Shown: positions 46,940 through 58,634 of the stretch, piece after piece
Layout: each line of letters opens with the position of its first letter
Numbering within the stretch: the stretch's first letter is position 1
Assembly (NCBI GenBank): GCA_905221605.1
Contig: CAJNDS010002203.1
Coordinates: 334,246 to 398,245 of the forward strand
DNA from: Symbiodinium natans
Taxonomy: Eukaryota > Sar > Dinophyceae > Suessiales > Symbiodiniaceae
DNA: 64,000 bases
Direction: 5' to 3'
Program-made: the position numbers and the translations under genes
The notes under the pieces: model-generated
What the model saw: only the letters and a program-made list of their open reading frames with translations
Database searches by the model: none
Told to the model about the DNA's origin: nothing

Positions 46940-47840
46940 TACTTAGCGTTTAGGGTTTGGGGTTTTGTGGTTTAGGGTCTGAGGTTAAGGGTGAATATTC
47001 CTTAAGCAATCACTCAGGAAATGCGCCGGGACTTCCTAGTAGAGAGCCCTCACAAACTCCATGACTGATAGCAGAGATCCAACCTGACACGATCTTTGCA
47101 ATTGTTTCTGGCAAACTAATTAAGGGCAGAAGCTAAGAAAACTTCCACAGCCTGAGGGAAGCTGCTGTTGCTGCAGCTGTAGGGCCTAGGTAATAAGCCG
47201 AAGCGTTGAAGCCCCAAAACACATATGAACAAAAGCTACCATCTCACGAGGCAGGGTGCAGCAGTATCGCCTGAGCCATCCCGGACGTCGTCACTCCATG
47301 CAGTTCTGGGTGCTCTCACATCGCAAGCTCACGCGTTTTGATTGCCTTGAACTTATCTTTTCTGAGGCTTTTAAGGATCTTACAACTCAGTGAAGCGAAG
47401 ATAACCTCAAAGCCCTAAACCGAAACTATCCGAGATGACTCTGACTCCGGATGTTCACGACACTGCTTTGACATGTCCATATGCTCAACCTGGAACCTGT
47501 CCACAACTCAGAGAAGTAGTTTAGGGTTTCAGGCGCAAGAGTCCAAGGTTGAGGGGTTTTATTACTATTTGCTTCAGAACCCCTCCTGAAAAAATGAAAA
47601 ATGAAAATCCCCATGTTGCCCTTATAAGGAAGATTGTTTTCATTTTTTGCGGGGTTCTTAAGCTAGTAGTTTGCAGTGTCTGTAGGGCAGTTCTTTGTGT
47701 GCATACAAAACTAACCTACTAAGGTCCAGGGCGGTTTATCGGGTAGCCGTTTGCTGTGCGCACAGAACTACTAAGGTTCAGGGGGCTGGTTTATGATCTT
47801 CGGGGTTTGCTCCTGGTCCTGTGAAAAGCCTGGAGCTACG
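46940..47840. other. Unassigned sequence
   Basis: Almost no heptamers. A minus frame at 47426-47614 (RRGSEANSNKTPQPWTLAPE) is open but unsupported. A short duplication (CTACTAAGGTYCAGGG) at 47715-47780. Confidence 0.45.
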
Positions 47841-48184
47841 ATACCCTGAACCCTAAACCCTAAACCCTAAACCCTAAACCCCAAAACCAAGAAATGGAAG
47901 CCGGGGGGTGGCAACCCTTTTGAACCCTAAACCCTCAAAGTTGGGGATCTGTAGGGCTTAAGGGTTTAGGGTTTAGGGTTTAGGGCTTGAGGATGTTGGG
48001 TTTGAAGAACTCCCGCCATGACATACAACAAAGAGTGCAGAATCCTCCGTTTCGGGGAGGGCTTCTCCCCCAACCACCCAACCACCGACAAAAACGCCTA
48101 AACCCTAAGCCCTAAAGCCTAAACCCTAAACCTACGCTCGGTTCCTCCTAATGCCTTTTTACTTCCAGGAGCGTCCGGTCCACT

Positions 48185-48262
48185 CTAGACGATACGGCGC
48201 GTGGCCACAAACAGCTCGACCTTCTGGCCGCTCTCCAGCTCTGATAGTTGCTGCTCGGCCGC
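48185..48262 (-). CDS. Terminal exon, coiled-coil-like C-terminus
   Basis: 78 nt, phase 0: CAG at 48263-48265, then AAEQQLSELESGQKVELFVA and TRRIV, TAG at 48185-48187. A TTTAGGG array starts 25 bases upstream on the coding side (48288-48345) and CCCTAAA units lie downstream. Strong exon candidate; gene unknown. Confidence 0.55.
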   Translation of the reverse strand, partial: AAEQQLSELESGQKVELFVATRRIV

Positions 48263-48419
48263 CTGACATCCGCAGATTACTCAACTTAGGGTTTAGGGTT
48301 TAGGGTTTAGGGTTTTATCGTTTAGGGTTTAGGGTTAGGGTTTAGGCAAGAATCAGGAGGGTGTAGGGCTTAGGCCGTTTTAGGAAGGTTTAGGGGCATG
48401 GCTTGTGCGACCACCCGAA

Positions 48420-48461
48420 GCTTTTCTCGGCGTTGATGTCTTCAAGCGTGTCTTGCATGTT
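48420..48461 (-). CDS. Exon upstream of the coiled-coil terminal exon
   Basis: After CCTTAG the minus strand reads NMQDTLEDINAEK then SFGWSHK. Acidic helix, plausibly the exon before 48185-48262, but the donor could be GA, GC or GT and only a GA at 48427-48428 keeps phase 0. End coordinate approximate. Confidence 0.4.
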
Positions 48462-48705
48462 CTAAGGTGAACCAGTGTCGAGGGCTTCGTTTCTCTAGAT
48501 TAAGTGACGTTTCAACTGGGGGCCCAGAAAAGAAGAGCTGACCTGCTGGGGGTTCGCCCAAGGTTCTAGGCATCGCGTAAGCAAAGCCCCGCCAGCGACA
48601 CTACATCAATTCTTAATAGGGAATTAGATACCCGACAAAAAAATTCTGAACGATTTATATGGAAGGGGTGTAGAAAAAATAAATAAACAAACAGATAAAT
48701 AAAAA

Positions 48706-48733
48706 TATGATATATATATATATATATATATAT
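48706..48733. repeat. (TA)n microsatellite
   Basis: ATATATATATATATATATATATAT followed by (TG)n. Confidence 0.9.
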
Positions 48734-48734
48734 C

Positions 48735-49200
48735 TGTGTGTGTGTGCTTGTAGCTTTGGGCTTCGGGTAGCTCAGGGCTTAAGGCCTCCCCGAAAGCCCA
48801 ACACCCCGGAATTACGGAATGTCTCCTTAGACCATGGTAAAACCCCTACTATCTATAAGCTAAGGAATGCTCCCCCTAAAACATGGTGAAATCTACTAAC
48901 TAAACGCTTAAGACGTGTTCCTTAGTCAAGGGGTTTGGGAGTCTACATAAGTGCTTCCGCTTGTTCATGGCTTCTAAGCCAAGCTCGTGCACATGACACA
49001 CAAAGCCTAAACCCTGCTATGTCGGAAGTCTCTGAGCCCTCCTTCAAGAAAAGTGCTTTCATCGTTCCTCTTTAGAGCCATGGAGAGAACTAGGGGTGAA
49101 AAAACCGCAAGATGCTAGGAATTGCTTAAGACCCCCCCCCCCCCCGAAAAAAACAAAAGGAGGAAAATCTTCCTTATGTGGGTAACATAGGGATTATGGG
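48735..49200. other. Unassigned sequence
   Basis: Includes a ~55-bp imperfect direct repeat (CTCCTTAGACCATGGTAAAA / CTCCCCCTAAAACATGGTGA) and a C14 run at 49132-49145. No supported exon. Confidence 0.45.
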
Positions 49201-49364
49201 GTTTAGGGTTTAGGGTTTAGGGTTTAAGCAGCAGGATGTCAACAGTCGGGCGGCACTTCATCTAAGTCCATTTGGGTTGGCAGGGTCCGAGTTCCCAGGC
49301 AGGGTTTCGGTGCCTTTTCTAAGGCACTTAAAGTGGGTGAAGAAGGCTACGACAGGTACCTTCT

Positions 49365-49474
49365 GAGTAGCCCAGTAACCACATCATAACAAGGGCACTC
49401 TTTTTTGGGTTGGCTCCTTTATACCGGGAACCCAAAACCTAAAAAAGGGTAAATGGTACCACTGGGCTACTAAG
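49365..49474. mobile_element. Family E MITE-like element, copy 3
   Basis: GAGTAGCCCAGTAACCA .. TGGTACCACTGGGCTACTAAG; closest to the 45.2-kb copy. Confidence 0.8.
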
Positions 49475-49610
49475 CCTTACATAAGGATGTTGCGGGGCTC
49501 TATGGCCAGAAGCGTTCAAAGGACAGGCCACTCGCCCATCTCACCAGAACTCGCCACTAGTCCCGCACTGCGGGGGAGGGAAGCTAGGGTGAGGTTTAGG
49601 GATGCCCCCC

Positions 49611-49695
49611 CAAACCCTAAACTCGAAACACTAGAGACCCTAAACCCTAAAGTTTAGGGTTTAGGGTCTCTAGGGTTTCGGGTTTTAGGGTTTGG
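49611..49695. repeat. Long heptamer-based palindrome
   Basis: Arms of ~42 bp: CAAACCCTAAACTCGAAACA..TAGAGACCCTAAACCCTAAA and the near-exact complement, with no loop (centre 49651/49652). Confidence 0.9.
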
Positions 49696-49775
49696 AGGGT
49701 GGAGCAAGCCTAGAGCCCGCAGCCTCAAGCCTTCAACCCTACAGCCCCCAAAGCTCCAAGATCCCAAAGCCTGAA

Positions 49776-49881
49776 AAGTTCCCCCCCCCCCCCCCCTATA
49801 CTAACAGTCCCGAATGGGGACTATAATAGGGGTTGCTAGAATCCCTATGAAGGACTGTTAGAAAAACGGGGAACATCCCAA
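49776..49881. mobile_element. Family B MITE-like element
   Basis: Left end expanded to a C17 run (AAGTTCCCC..), then ACTAACAGTCCCGAATGGGG; right GGACTGTTAG..GGGGAACATCCCAA. Confidence 0.75.
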
Positions 49882-49944
49882 TCTAAAATCCTTAAGCCTA
49901 CAACCCCGAACTCACTCAAAAGAACGGGGCGGGTTGTGGGGCCT

Positions 49945-49996
49945 TGCCTCATAGAGGCGCAGGGCCAAGGCTTCTGGGCCATCTGCGCGCAGGAGA
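49945..49996 (-). CDS. Small exon-like segment
   Basis: Minus: CGCGCAG then GPEALALRLYEARPHNP; a GC donor after GAG is available. Unknown. Confidence 0.3.
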
Positions 49997-50324
49997 AACA
50001 GAGCAAGATTTGGGGGGGGGGGGGGGGAACTCTGAATACTAAAAACTTCCCCTTCTACCCTAAACTCTTTTTTTGTGCATCTGGGCTATGATGTCCTGGC
50101 CGGAAAGTCTCAGCAACACTCTCAGACCCTAGCACTAGCGGCTACGACTGAAAGCCGTACGAATCCATGATTCAGGTACTTCTTCGTACACCTTAACCCC
50201 TGAACCCTTAACCCTTTTGCAACAGGCTTGCCACTTCAACCCTTGACCCTAAACCCTAAACCCTCGCAGCTCTAAACACACACGTCCCCAAACCACACAC
50301 TGCCCCCAAACCCTAAACCACCTG

Positions 50325-50385
50325 GACGTAGCATCTGGGCAAAGGCCAAGAGGAAGGGCAGCGCCAAGCCACCGCGAGCCTTCAG
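50325..50385 (-). CDS. Exon-like island with hydrophobic helix
   Basis: Minus frame KARGGLALPFLLAFAQMLRP then CAG|GTGGTTTAGGG, a canonical-looking donor built into a heptamer. The plus strand is also open (WAKAKRKGSAKPPRAFRG). Confidence 0.35.
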
Positions 50386-50541
50386 GGGTTTAGGGTTTAG
50401 GGTTTAGGGTTTAGGGTTTAGGGATCTTTGCTGTTTTTTTCGGGTTTGGGCTTTGGGTTTAAGTTGTCTCGGGTTTCGGGTTCCGGGTTTCGGGTTTAGG
50501 GGGCGGCTGGCGCCCCGGTCAATTCCTGTGGGTCCATCAGG

Positions 50542-50790
50542 TAGGGTTTAGGGTTTAGGGTTTAGGGTTTAGGGTTTAGGGTTTAGGGTTTAGGGTTTAG
50601 GGTTTAGGGTTTAGGGTTTAGGGTTTAGGGTTTAGGGTTTAGGGTTTAGGGTTTAGGGTTTAGGGTTTAGGGTTTAGGGTTTAGGGTTTAGGGTTTAGGG
50701 TTTAGGGTTTAGGGTTTAGGGTTTAGGGTTTAGGGTTTAGGGTTTAGGGTTTAGGGTTTAGGGTTTAGGGTTTAGGGTTTAGGGTTTAGG
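50542..50790 (+). repeat. (TTTAGGG)35 array
   Basis: The longest perfect array in the window, ~35 heptamers without a visible variant. Internal to the contig, so an interstitial telomere-like tract. Confidence 0.98.
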
Positions 50791-50944
50791 TACGAATCCC
50801 TCTACATACCCGGCTTTCCACTGGGGCGGTTAGAGGCCTTTAAGAAGCTCTCAAGCTTTCTGCGCACCACATCCAACTGAGTTGTTTTCCAGCGGCCCTA
50901 GACAGTTTCGTTTGAAATCCCCCCCTCTACCCCCGCCTCTCTTC

Positions 50945-51094
50945 GGGTAGTTACATAGTCCCTTACTACGGGCCCTTAAATGGGGCCCCTGAAAAAACTT
51001 CAAAACCCTATAAAAGTACAGAGCACATACCTCAGATCTCTTTAACGGAGGGAAGGGCCCAAAAAGGGCAAAAGGGTACTATGTAGCTACCAAG
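50945..51094. mobile_element. Family E-related element, diverged
   Basis: GGTAGTTACATAGTCCC .. GGGTACTATGTAGCTACCAAG: inverted ends related to CTTGGTAGC; different interior. Confidence 0.5.
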
Positions 51095-51414
51095 TGAAGG
51101 CGCATGCCTTCCTCCCGAAGGAGTATTGCGCGGGAGCTCCTTGCAAACCTTGCTGAACCCAGAACAGGACCAAAACCCAAAGCCCTACACCCTTTTTTGA
51201 TAACCCAGCAAACCCTCAGCCCATTTTCTCATAACCCGGGGTTGTAGGGAAACCCGAAAACCCTTGCTTCATAACCCAGGGTTGTAGAGCTTTTGGGGTT
51301 TGGACTTGTTGTTAACCCTAAACCCTAAACCCTAAACACCTAACCCCTAAACTCTAAACCCTAACCCTCTCTCCCTAAACCCGAAACCCTAAACCCTAAA
51401 CCCCCCGGGGGGGG

Positions 51415-51510
51415 GGGGGTTTCGACGCCCCATGTGCCAGCCACACGTTGGACTGCACGAAGCCAAGCGCCGACATGGCCAGGCCTGAGGACGGCCACCG
51501 AACAGATGAG
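51415..51510 (-). CDS. Exon-like island
   Basis: Minus frame RWPSSGLAMSALGFVQSNVW then LAHGASK. Mildly hydrophobic. Last exon-like island before the repeat-only compartment. Confidence 0.35.
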
Positions 51511-51571
51511 GTTTAGGGCTTCGGGCTTCGGGATTCGGGCTTAGGGTTTAGGGCTTAGGGATATGTATAGT

Positions 51572-51658
51572 AGTACATACATACATGCATACATACATGC
51601 ATACATACATACATACATGCATGCATGCATACATACATACATGTATATATATATATAT
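51572..51658. repeat. (CATA)n / (CATG)n tetranucleotide tract
   Basis: About 20 tetramers followed by (TA)n. Confidence 0.95.
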
Positions 51659-52075
51659 GTGCCATGGACCTTTAGGTATAATGTGATTACTTGCTTTGGG
51701 TTTTACTTCAACAGTATTAACACTTATCAAATGAGTAGTTTGCGTTTCATATTATGCATATTGCTACTAGAAAAGTAGGTGACATTTTATGTCTTTTGGG
51801 TTCATGGTCTAGGGTTGTGCATTCAACGGTTATAAAAGGATTGTACGAACAGTCCAGGGTGTATGACCCCTTCCCGTTGTCGAGGAGAAAAAGGGGTCGG
51901 AACAGGAGAAGATCAAGGAACCATAGAACTCTTTACATTCAGTCACTATTCACTTTACACCCTCTCCTCTCTTCCCTTTCTTGACTTTGGGTAGAAGAAA
52001 AGGAAAGTGGAAGGAATCATCAAAGAAAAAGTCAGTCTCACTACCTTCATCCACCGTCTCCTCTTTTCGCTCTCT

Positions 52076-52110
52076 CTCTGTCTCACTCTCTCTCTCTCTC
52101 TCTCGCGCTC

Positions 52111-52171
<61 letters not shown>
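52076..52171. repeat. (CT)n tract
   Basis: ~95 bp of TCTCTCTC with a few interruptions. Confidence 0.95.
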
Positions 52172-52174
<3 letters not shown>

Positions 52175-52287
52175 CTCTTCTTACCGAGGAGAATAATGGC
52201 TACATATAAAGAACACATGTCAATCTCAACCCATTCATCCTCCCTCTTCTGTCTGCTCTCTCACTTCTAGCTTTTGTCTCTTGTTTT

Positions 52288-54340
52288 GCTTATGGAGGAG
52301 AGAATGCATAACACTAGATGAGCGAAGCGCATGGACGGGAAGAGCGAGAAGCAGGTAGTTGTTTGTTGCATAGGGGAGGCCCACTCCCCGTAGAGCAGGA
52401 ACGAGTTCCCCTGTTCCCTTCCTTTGCCTTCTTTAGTCCCTCCCCTGAGCTCCAACTGTTCTGTTCCGTCTTTTAAGGAGAAAGAAGGGGTAAAGAAGAA
52501 GGACGAAGACGGTTCCACTGTCCACTTATGCATGTTCATTTTATCTACAGGTGTTAGCAAGAGTGTTTAAGCAAGCTAGATAAAGTGAACAACAAGAACA
52601 AGGACGAGGAAACCACGAGCAGAATGTACAAGGAAAACACGAGGAATGAAAACCCATCGCAAAGAGAAGTGCCCACACTCAGTCTCACTGCACTCATCCT
52701 CTAATCCTCTCTTCTTTCTCTTCTGTGGTTCTCTTCTTATCCTACTTCTTCTCTCTGCTCTCTCCCTTCTAGCTTGTGTCTCTTCTTGATTTTCTTGCGC
52801 GAGAGAGAATGCATAACACTAGATGAGCGAAGCACATGGACGGGAAGATGAGAGAGAAGCAAGTAGTTAGTTGTTTGTTGCATCAGGAGGCCCACTCTCC
52901 CCCTAGGGCAGGGATGAGTTCCCCTGTTCCCTTCCTCTTGCCTTCTTTAATCTCTCCCCTGCATTCCAACTCGTCCGTTCCTTCGTTTACGGAGAAAGAA
53001 GGGTGTATACAAGGACGACGACGTCTCCCCTGTCCAGCATGTTTTCTTGATCTTCCCATTCAGCGAGAAAGGAACAGACAACAGGGGAAAAACAAGGAAC
53101 CAACAAGAGTGTTTAAGCAAGCTAGATAACAACAAGAAAAAGAAAGAGGAAGCCGCGAGCAGAATGTACAAGAAAAACACGAGGAAGGAATAAGTGATGC
53201 TCTTCTTGCAGAATGAAGATTTGAGAACACAAGCCAATCTCAAAAGAAAGAGGAAGCCACGAGCAAAATGTACAAGAAACACACAAGGAAGGGATAAAGA
53301 TAAGCGCCCTTACTCAGTCTCACTGCATTCATCCTCCATGTGGTTCTTTTGTTACAGAATGAAGATTTAACAGCACAAACCAATGTCACCACATTCATCC
53401 TCCCTCTTCTCTCTGCTCTCTATGGAGGAGAGAATGCATAACACTAGATGAGCGAAGCACATGGACGGGAAAAAGGAGAAGCAAGTACTTGTTTGTTGCG
53501 TAAGGGAGGCCCATTCTCCCCCTAGGACAGGGATGAGTTCCCCTGTTCCCTTCCTTTTGCCTTCTTTAATCTTTCCCCTGCGTTCCAACTTTTCCGTTCC
53601 TTCGGTTGAGGAGAAAGAAGGGGGTATATACAAGGACGAAGACGGTTCCCCTGTGCCCCTGTCCAGCATGTTCTTTTGATCTTCCCATTCAGCGAGAAAG
53701 GAACAGACAACAAGAGGAAAGCAACAAACCTTTAACTAACGTACGGTTCTTTCAGGAGAAAAGGAGTCGGATAACAGGAGAAGAACAAGGAAGAGGTAAA
53801 CATGAAAACATGTCACTCTTCTATTTACACACTCTCCTCATCTCTCCTCTCTTCCCTTTCTTGCCTGTTGGAGAAGAAATGAGGAAGAAAATAAACCAAA
53901 AAATAAGGGGGAGGCGCCCTGATTCATTCTCACTGCCTTCATCCATCCTCTCCTCTGCTCTCTTATCTCTCTTCTCTGGCTCTGTTCTTGCCGGAAACAA
54001 AGATGAATGTCCAAGAACCCAAGATCATCTCGTTACCTTCGTCCTCGCTCACATCTCTTCTCGCTTTTTCTCTGCTCTTTGCTTTTCTTATGGAGGAGAG
54101 AATTGCAAACAGTCTCGCGAAGTCAGATTTGGGGCTGCGCGTGTGCACGTGGGGGGCAGTTATGTTGCAAAAAGTGGCCCCTCGCAGGGCTGAGTTCCCC
54201 TGTTCCCTCCAGTTTGTCTGCAATCCACCCCCCCTGAGTTCCAACAGTTCTGTTCAGATAGGACAAAACGGCTCCCCTGTTCATTTGTGCGTGTTCTTTC
54301 AACAGACTCATTCAGCGAGAAGGAACAGACAACAAGAGGA
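52288..54340. repeat. Four-copy higher-order repeat (~510-660 bp spacing)
   Basis: The block GAGGAGAGAATGCATAACAC..GATGAGCGAAGC..GGACGGGAA starts near 52290, 52800 and 53420, with a diverged copy near 54088. Each is followed by GAGTTCCCCTGTTCCCT and later ATTCAGCGAGAAAGGAACAG. Direct repeats with small indels; open frames inside are not conserved in frame between copies. Confidence 0.8.
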
Positions 54341-54604
54341 AAACACCAAGGAATGAACAAAAGTGTTTTTCTTCTTTCTTATCAAGGAGAAGGACAAAGA
54401 ACATTTCAATTGTCGTAACTCTCCTCTCATCCCTTTCTGGTCTTTGGGAGGAAGAAAGAAAGAAGGAAGAAACAACAAATTCTGAGAGGCGCCACTATTC
54501 AATCTCACTACCTTCATCCACCCTCGCCTCTCTTCTTTCTCTTCTTTGAATGTTTGTGTAAGGACACAAATCCATCTCACTACAATTTCCTCCCGCTTCT
54601 CTGC

Positions 54605-54820
54605 GCTCTCTCTATCTCTCTCTCTCTCTCTCTCTTCTCTGCCCTTCTCTTCTCTTCTCTTCCCTTCTCCTTCTCTTCTCTTCTCTTCCCTTCTCCTTCT
54701 CCTTCTCCTTCTCCGTCTCCGTCTCCTTCTCCTTCTCCTTCTCCTTCTCCTTCCCCTTATCCTTCTCCTTCTCCTTCTCCTTCTCCTTCTCCTTCTCCTT
54801 CTCCTTCTCTTCTCTTCTTC
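54605..54820. repeat. (CTTCTC)n hexamer tract
   Basis: Begins as (TC)n, becomes TTCTCTTC, then ~25 CCTTCT hexamers. Source of poly-SP / poly-L frames on all plus frames. Confidence 0.95.
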
Positions 54821-54867
54821 TTGTTCTTCCTGGGGACGGCCTTGGGCAGGGGGGGGCTGGAATTTAA

Positions 54868-55830
54868 GTCACCCTTAAGTTTTTGGAAAACTGAGCTCCC
54901 GAAATGACAAATCGCAAGCAGTGTCCCCCGTAAGCGTTTGGAAAACTGAGCTCCCAAAACGATAAATCGCAAGCAGTGTCCCTCTTAAGTTTTTGGAAAA
55001 CTGGGCTCCCAAAATGACAAATCGCAAGCATTGTTACCCCTGAAGTTTTGGAAAACAGGGCTTCCAAAATGACAAATCGCAAGCAGAGTCCCCTTTAAGC
55101 GTTTGGAAAACTGAGCTCCCAAGATGAGAAGTCACAAGCATTGTCCCCCTGAAGTTTTGGAAAACAGAGCTTCCAAAATGACAAATCGCAAGCAGTGTCC
55201 CCCTCTAAGTTTTTGGAAAACCGAGCTCCCAAAATGACAAATCGCAAGCGTGCCCCCCTTAAGTTTCTGGAAAACTGAGCTCCCAAAATGACAAATCGCA
55301 AGCAGTGTGCCCCCTTAATTTTTTGGAAAACCGAACTTTCAAAATGACAAATCGCAAGTAAGTGTTCGGAAAACTGAGCTCCCAAAAGGACAAATCGCAA
55401 GCAGTGTCCCCCTTCAGTTTTTGGAAAACGGAGCTCCCAAAATGACAAATCGCAAGCTGTGTCCCCCCTCTTTTTTTTGGAAAACTGAGCGCCCAAAATG
55501 ACAGATCGCAAGCAGTGCCCCCCTGATTTTTTTGGAAAATGGAGCTCCCAAAATGATAAATCGCCAGCAGTGTCCCCTTTAAGTTTTTGGACAACTGAGC
55601 TCCTAAAATGATGAATCGCAAGCAGTGTCCACCCTAAAGTTTTTGGAAACCTGAGGTCCCAAAATGACAATTCGCAAGCAGTGTACCCCTGCTTTTGGAA
55701 AACGGAGCTCCCAAAATGTCAAATCGCCAGCAGTGTCCCCCGTAAGTTTTTGAAAAACGGAGCTCCCAAAATGACAAATCGCAAGCAGTGTCCCCCTTAA
55801 GTTTTTGGAACACTGAGCTCCCACATTCTA
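54868..55830. repeat. 55-57-bp satellite, block 1 (~17 copies)
   Basis: Unit: TTTTTGGAAAACTGAGCTCC, CAAAATGACAAATCGCAAGC, AGTGTCCCCCTTAAG. Copies differ by substitutions and 1-3-bp indels. The CDLSFWE / RFVILGAQF minus-strand frames are translations of the monomer, not genes. Confidence 0.95.
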
Positions 55831-55929
55831 CATATTCAAGGTTAGATAGTTTAGATAGTTTAGGTGGTTTCGGGCCTTTCTACCCTGTCCCCCTGGCCGC
55901 CTGGCGCCCCTCCCCCCCCCGGTGGCTTA

Positions 55930-58290
55930 AATAGGGTTTATTTGGAAGCTAGGGCTCGGGTTTTGCCCGTGGCAAAGAGAAGATGGTACTCGTCTTCGTC
56001 TTTCCTCTCTTTCTTGTCTTTCTTCTCTCTTGTTCGTTTGCCTTTGAAATAAAAAACCAAAGGAAGAACAATGAAAATGAAAGGAACTCGCTTTCTTTTC
56101 CGTTTGGGAACAATGGAAAGAACCGAGGAGATAGGGCAAGGGGAGGGATACGCTGAAGCATGGACAGGGGCCACGTCACTTTCCCCAACCATTGAAAAAG
56201 CATAAGAAAAGAAAAGGGCCTCCATTTCCCTGTGTTTTTGTCTTTTCTTGTGTTTTTTTGTCGGTGAAGAGAAGGGAGAAGGGAGAAGGAGGAGGATAAA
56301 TAGACAGGATTGATTCTTAACAGGAAGAGCAAAGACAAGAATAGAAGAGAGATTAATAAAGGAGAAGGAAAGACAAAACAAGGCACAGAGAAGATGGAAC
56401 TTATCGATCCTCTCTCCCTTATCTCTCCCTTCCCTCTTCCTTGTCGAAATAAGGAAAACAAAAAGGAAGAAGTATGAACAAAGGAGAAGGGTAAGGAAAG
56501 GAACAGAAGAGATAGGCGAGAAGTGGGATATGATGAAGTACGGCAAGGTCCACGTGCAAGGAGTCACCAGCTTTATCATTCAAGTTCCTTTCCTGCTTTT
56601 AATCAGTTAAAAGGTAATAGATGGAGAGAAGGGAAAAAGAAGTGAGAGAGGAGAGATCACAAGGATGCCTTTTTTCTGGAAGCGTACAGCAAGCGCCTGC
56701 TTCCATCGCGCATAGAGTGAGATAGAGAGACTGAGAGACTGAAAGACTGAGAATGAGTGAGTGAGAGATAGAGGTAGGGACAGGGAAAGAGCGAAAGCTA
56801 AAGAAAGAGCGAAAGAAAGATAGATAGCGACAGGGATAGAGACAGAGAGAGACATTGTTGTTTTTTGTTTCGGGGGCGTCCTTTTTTCTCGCTTGAAGAT
56901 GCAGAAAACGATCCAAAGGGACACCCGTTCCATCGCCCATGGCCAAGAGAAGATGGTACTTGTCTTCATCTTTCCTCTCTTGTCTTTGTTCTCTCTTGTT
57001 CGTTTCCCTGTAAAATAAAAAAGCCAAAGAAAGAACCATGAAAATGAAAGGAACTCGCTTTCTTTTTCCGTTTGGGAACAACGATAATAACCGAAGAGAT
57101 ACGGCGAGAGGAGGGATATGCTGAAGCATGGAGGAGGGCCACGGGCAAGCAGCCAACCCCGCTCCCCAACCATTGAAAAAGGATAAGAATGGAAAAAGGG
57201 CCTCCGTCCCCCTCTTACTTTAATTTCTATTGTGTTTTTGTCGTTGAAGAGGAGGGAGAGAGAAGGAGGAAGAGCAAAGACAAGAATAGAAGAGAGATTA
57301 ATAAAGGAGAAGGAAAGACAAAACAAGGCACAGAGAAGATGGAACTTATCGATCCTCTCTCCCTTATCTCTCCCTTCCCTCTTCCTTGTCGAAATAAGGA
57401 AAACAAAAAGGAAGAAGTATGAACAAAGGAGAAGGGTAAGGAAAGGAACAGAAGAGATAGGCCGAGAAGTGGGATATGATGAAGTACGGCAAGGTCCACG
57501 TGCAAGGAGTCACCAGCTTTATCATTCAAGTTCCTTTCCTGCTTTTAATCAGTTAAAAGGTAATAGATGGAGAGAAGGGAAAAAGAAGTGAGAGAGGAGA
57601 GATCACAAGGATGCCTTTTTTCTGGAAGCGTACTGCAAGGAATAGAAGAGACAGGAAGCAAGGAGAGGGACGGACTAAACAAGGCGCAAAGAAGGTGGCA
57701 TTCCTCTAGACCCATCATCTCTCCCCTGTCCCTTTTGAATGAGAAGGTGCGTCCTTTTTTCTCGCTTGAAGATGCAGAAAACGATCCAAAGGGACACCCG
57801 TTCCTTACCCATGGCAAAGAGAAGATGGTGCTTGTCTTCATCTTTCCTCTCTTGTCTTTGTTCTCTCTTGTTCGTTTCCCTGTAAAATAAAAAGCCAAAG
57901 CTAGAACAATGAAAATGAAAGGAACTCGCTTTCTGTTTCCGTTTGGGAACAATGAAAAGAACCGAAGAGATAGGGCGAGAGGAGGGATATGCTGAAGCAT
58001 GGAGGAGGGCCACGGGCAAGCAGCCAACCCAGCCACTTTCCCCAACCATTGAAAAAGTATGAGAATGGAAAAGGGCCTCCATTCCCCTCTTGTTTTCTTT
58101 TCTTGTGTTTTTTCCGTTAAACAAAAAGGAGGAGGAGAGATAGACAGGATTGCATTTTTAACAGGAAGAGCAAAGACAAAACAAGGCACGGAGAACATGG
58201 GACTCATCTTTATCGATCCTCTCTCCCTTATCTCTCCCTTCCCTTTTTCTTTTCGAAATAATGACAACAAAAAGGATGAATTGTGAAAAC
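55930..58290. repeat. Three-copy higher-order repeat (~880-940 bp)
   Basis: Copies begin near 55965, 56935 and 57810 (GGCAAAGAGAAGATGGTACT..CTTGTTCGTTT..AATGAAAATGAAAGGAACTC). A second shared part (AGATGGAACTTATCGATCCT) is at 56392, 57337 and (variant) 58195. 56383-56660 and 57325-57640 are almost identical, implying recent duplication. Confidence 0.85.
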
Positions 58291-58305
58291 AGGAGCAGGG
58301 TAAGG

Positions 58306-58430
58306 TTGGTACTGTTGAACCGCCTTGTTTTAGAGGAAACAGGGCGGTTCAACAGTACCAAACTTTCAGAGACATTCTCTAAGAACATTTGGTACTGGTG
58401 AACCGCCTTGTTTTAAAGGAAAAAGGGGCA
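58306..58430. repeat. Perfect hairpin plus third arm
   Basis: TTGGTACTGTTGAACCGCC and GGCGGTTCAACAGTACCAA form a perfect 19-bp stem (58306-58362); a third, direct copy (TTTGGTACTGGTGAACCGCC) follows at 58389. Confidence 0.9.
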
Positions 58431-58431
58431 T

Positions 58432-58630
58432 AATTTAATTCGTAGTAATCTCCAGATTTACCCCTAATTGAATTGGTTTAAACAATTTAACTAATTGAAT
58501 TTATTTAAAGAATTTACTCCCGCAGAACTAAATTATTTAAATTGTTTTTCACGCATTCGGATTAAATTAATTTATATAATGTAATTCTGTGGAATTAAAT
58601 TATTTAAATACATTAAATTGTATTAAGTAG
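58432..58630. other. AT-rich palindromic spacer
   Basis: ~75 percent A+T with repeated AATTAAATTATTTAAAT-type palindromes; separates the GA-rich block from the 87-bp satellite. Confidence 0.7.
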
Positions 58631-58634
58631 AGGT

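Noticed and set aside
50542-50790. A true chromosome end
   Set aside because: Unique and exon-like sequence continues on both sides, so this is an interstitial telomere-like tract unless the contig is misjoined.
54868-55830. Minus frames with CDLSFWELSFP / RFVILGAQFSK repeats
   Set aside because: Monomer translations of the 55-57-bp satellite; frames restart arbitrarily after indels.
55938-58270. 170-241-codon Ser/Leu/Phe-rich minus frames
   Set aside because: Low-complexity GA-rich DNA read in antisense; the three repeat copies do not preserve one frame.
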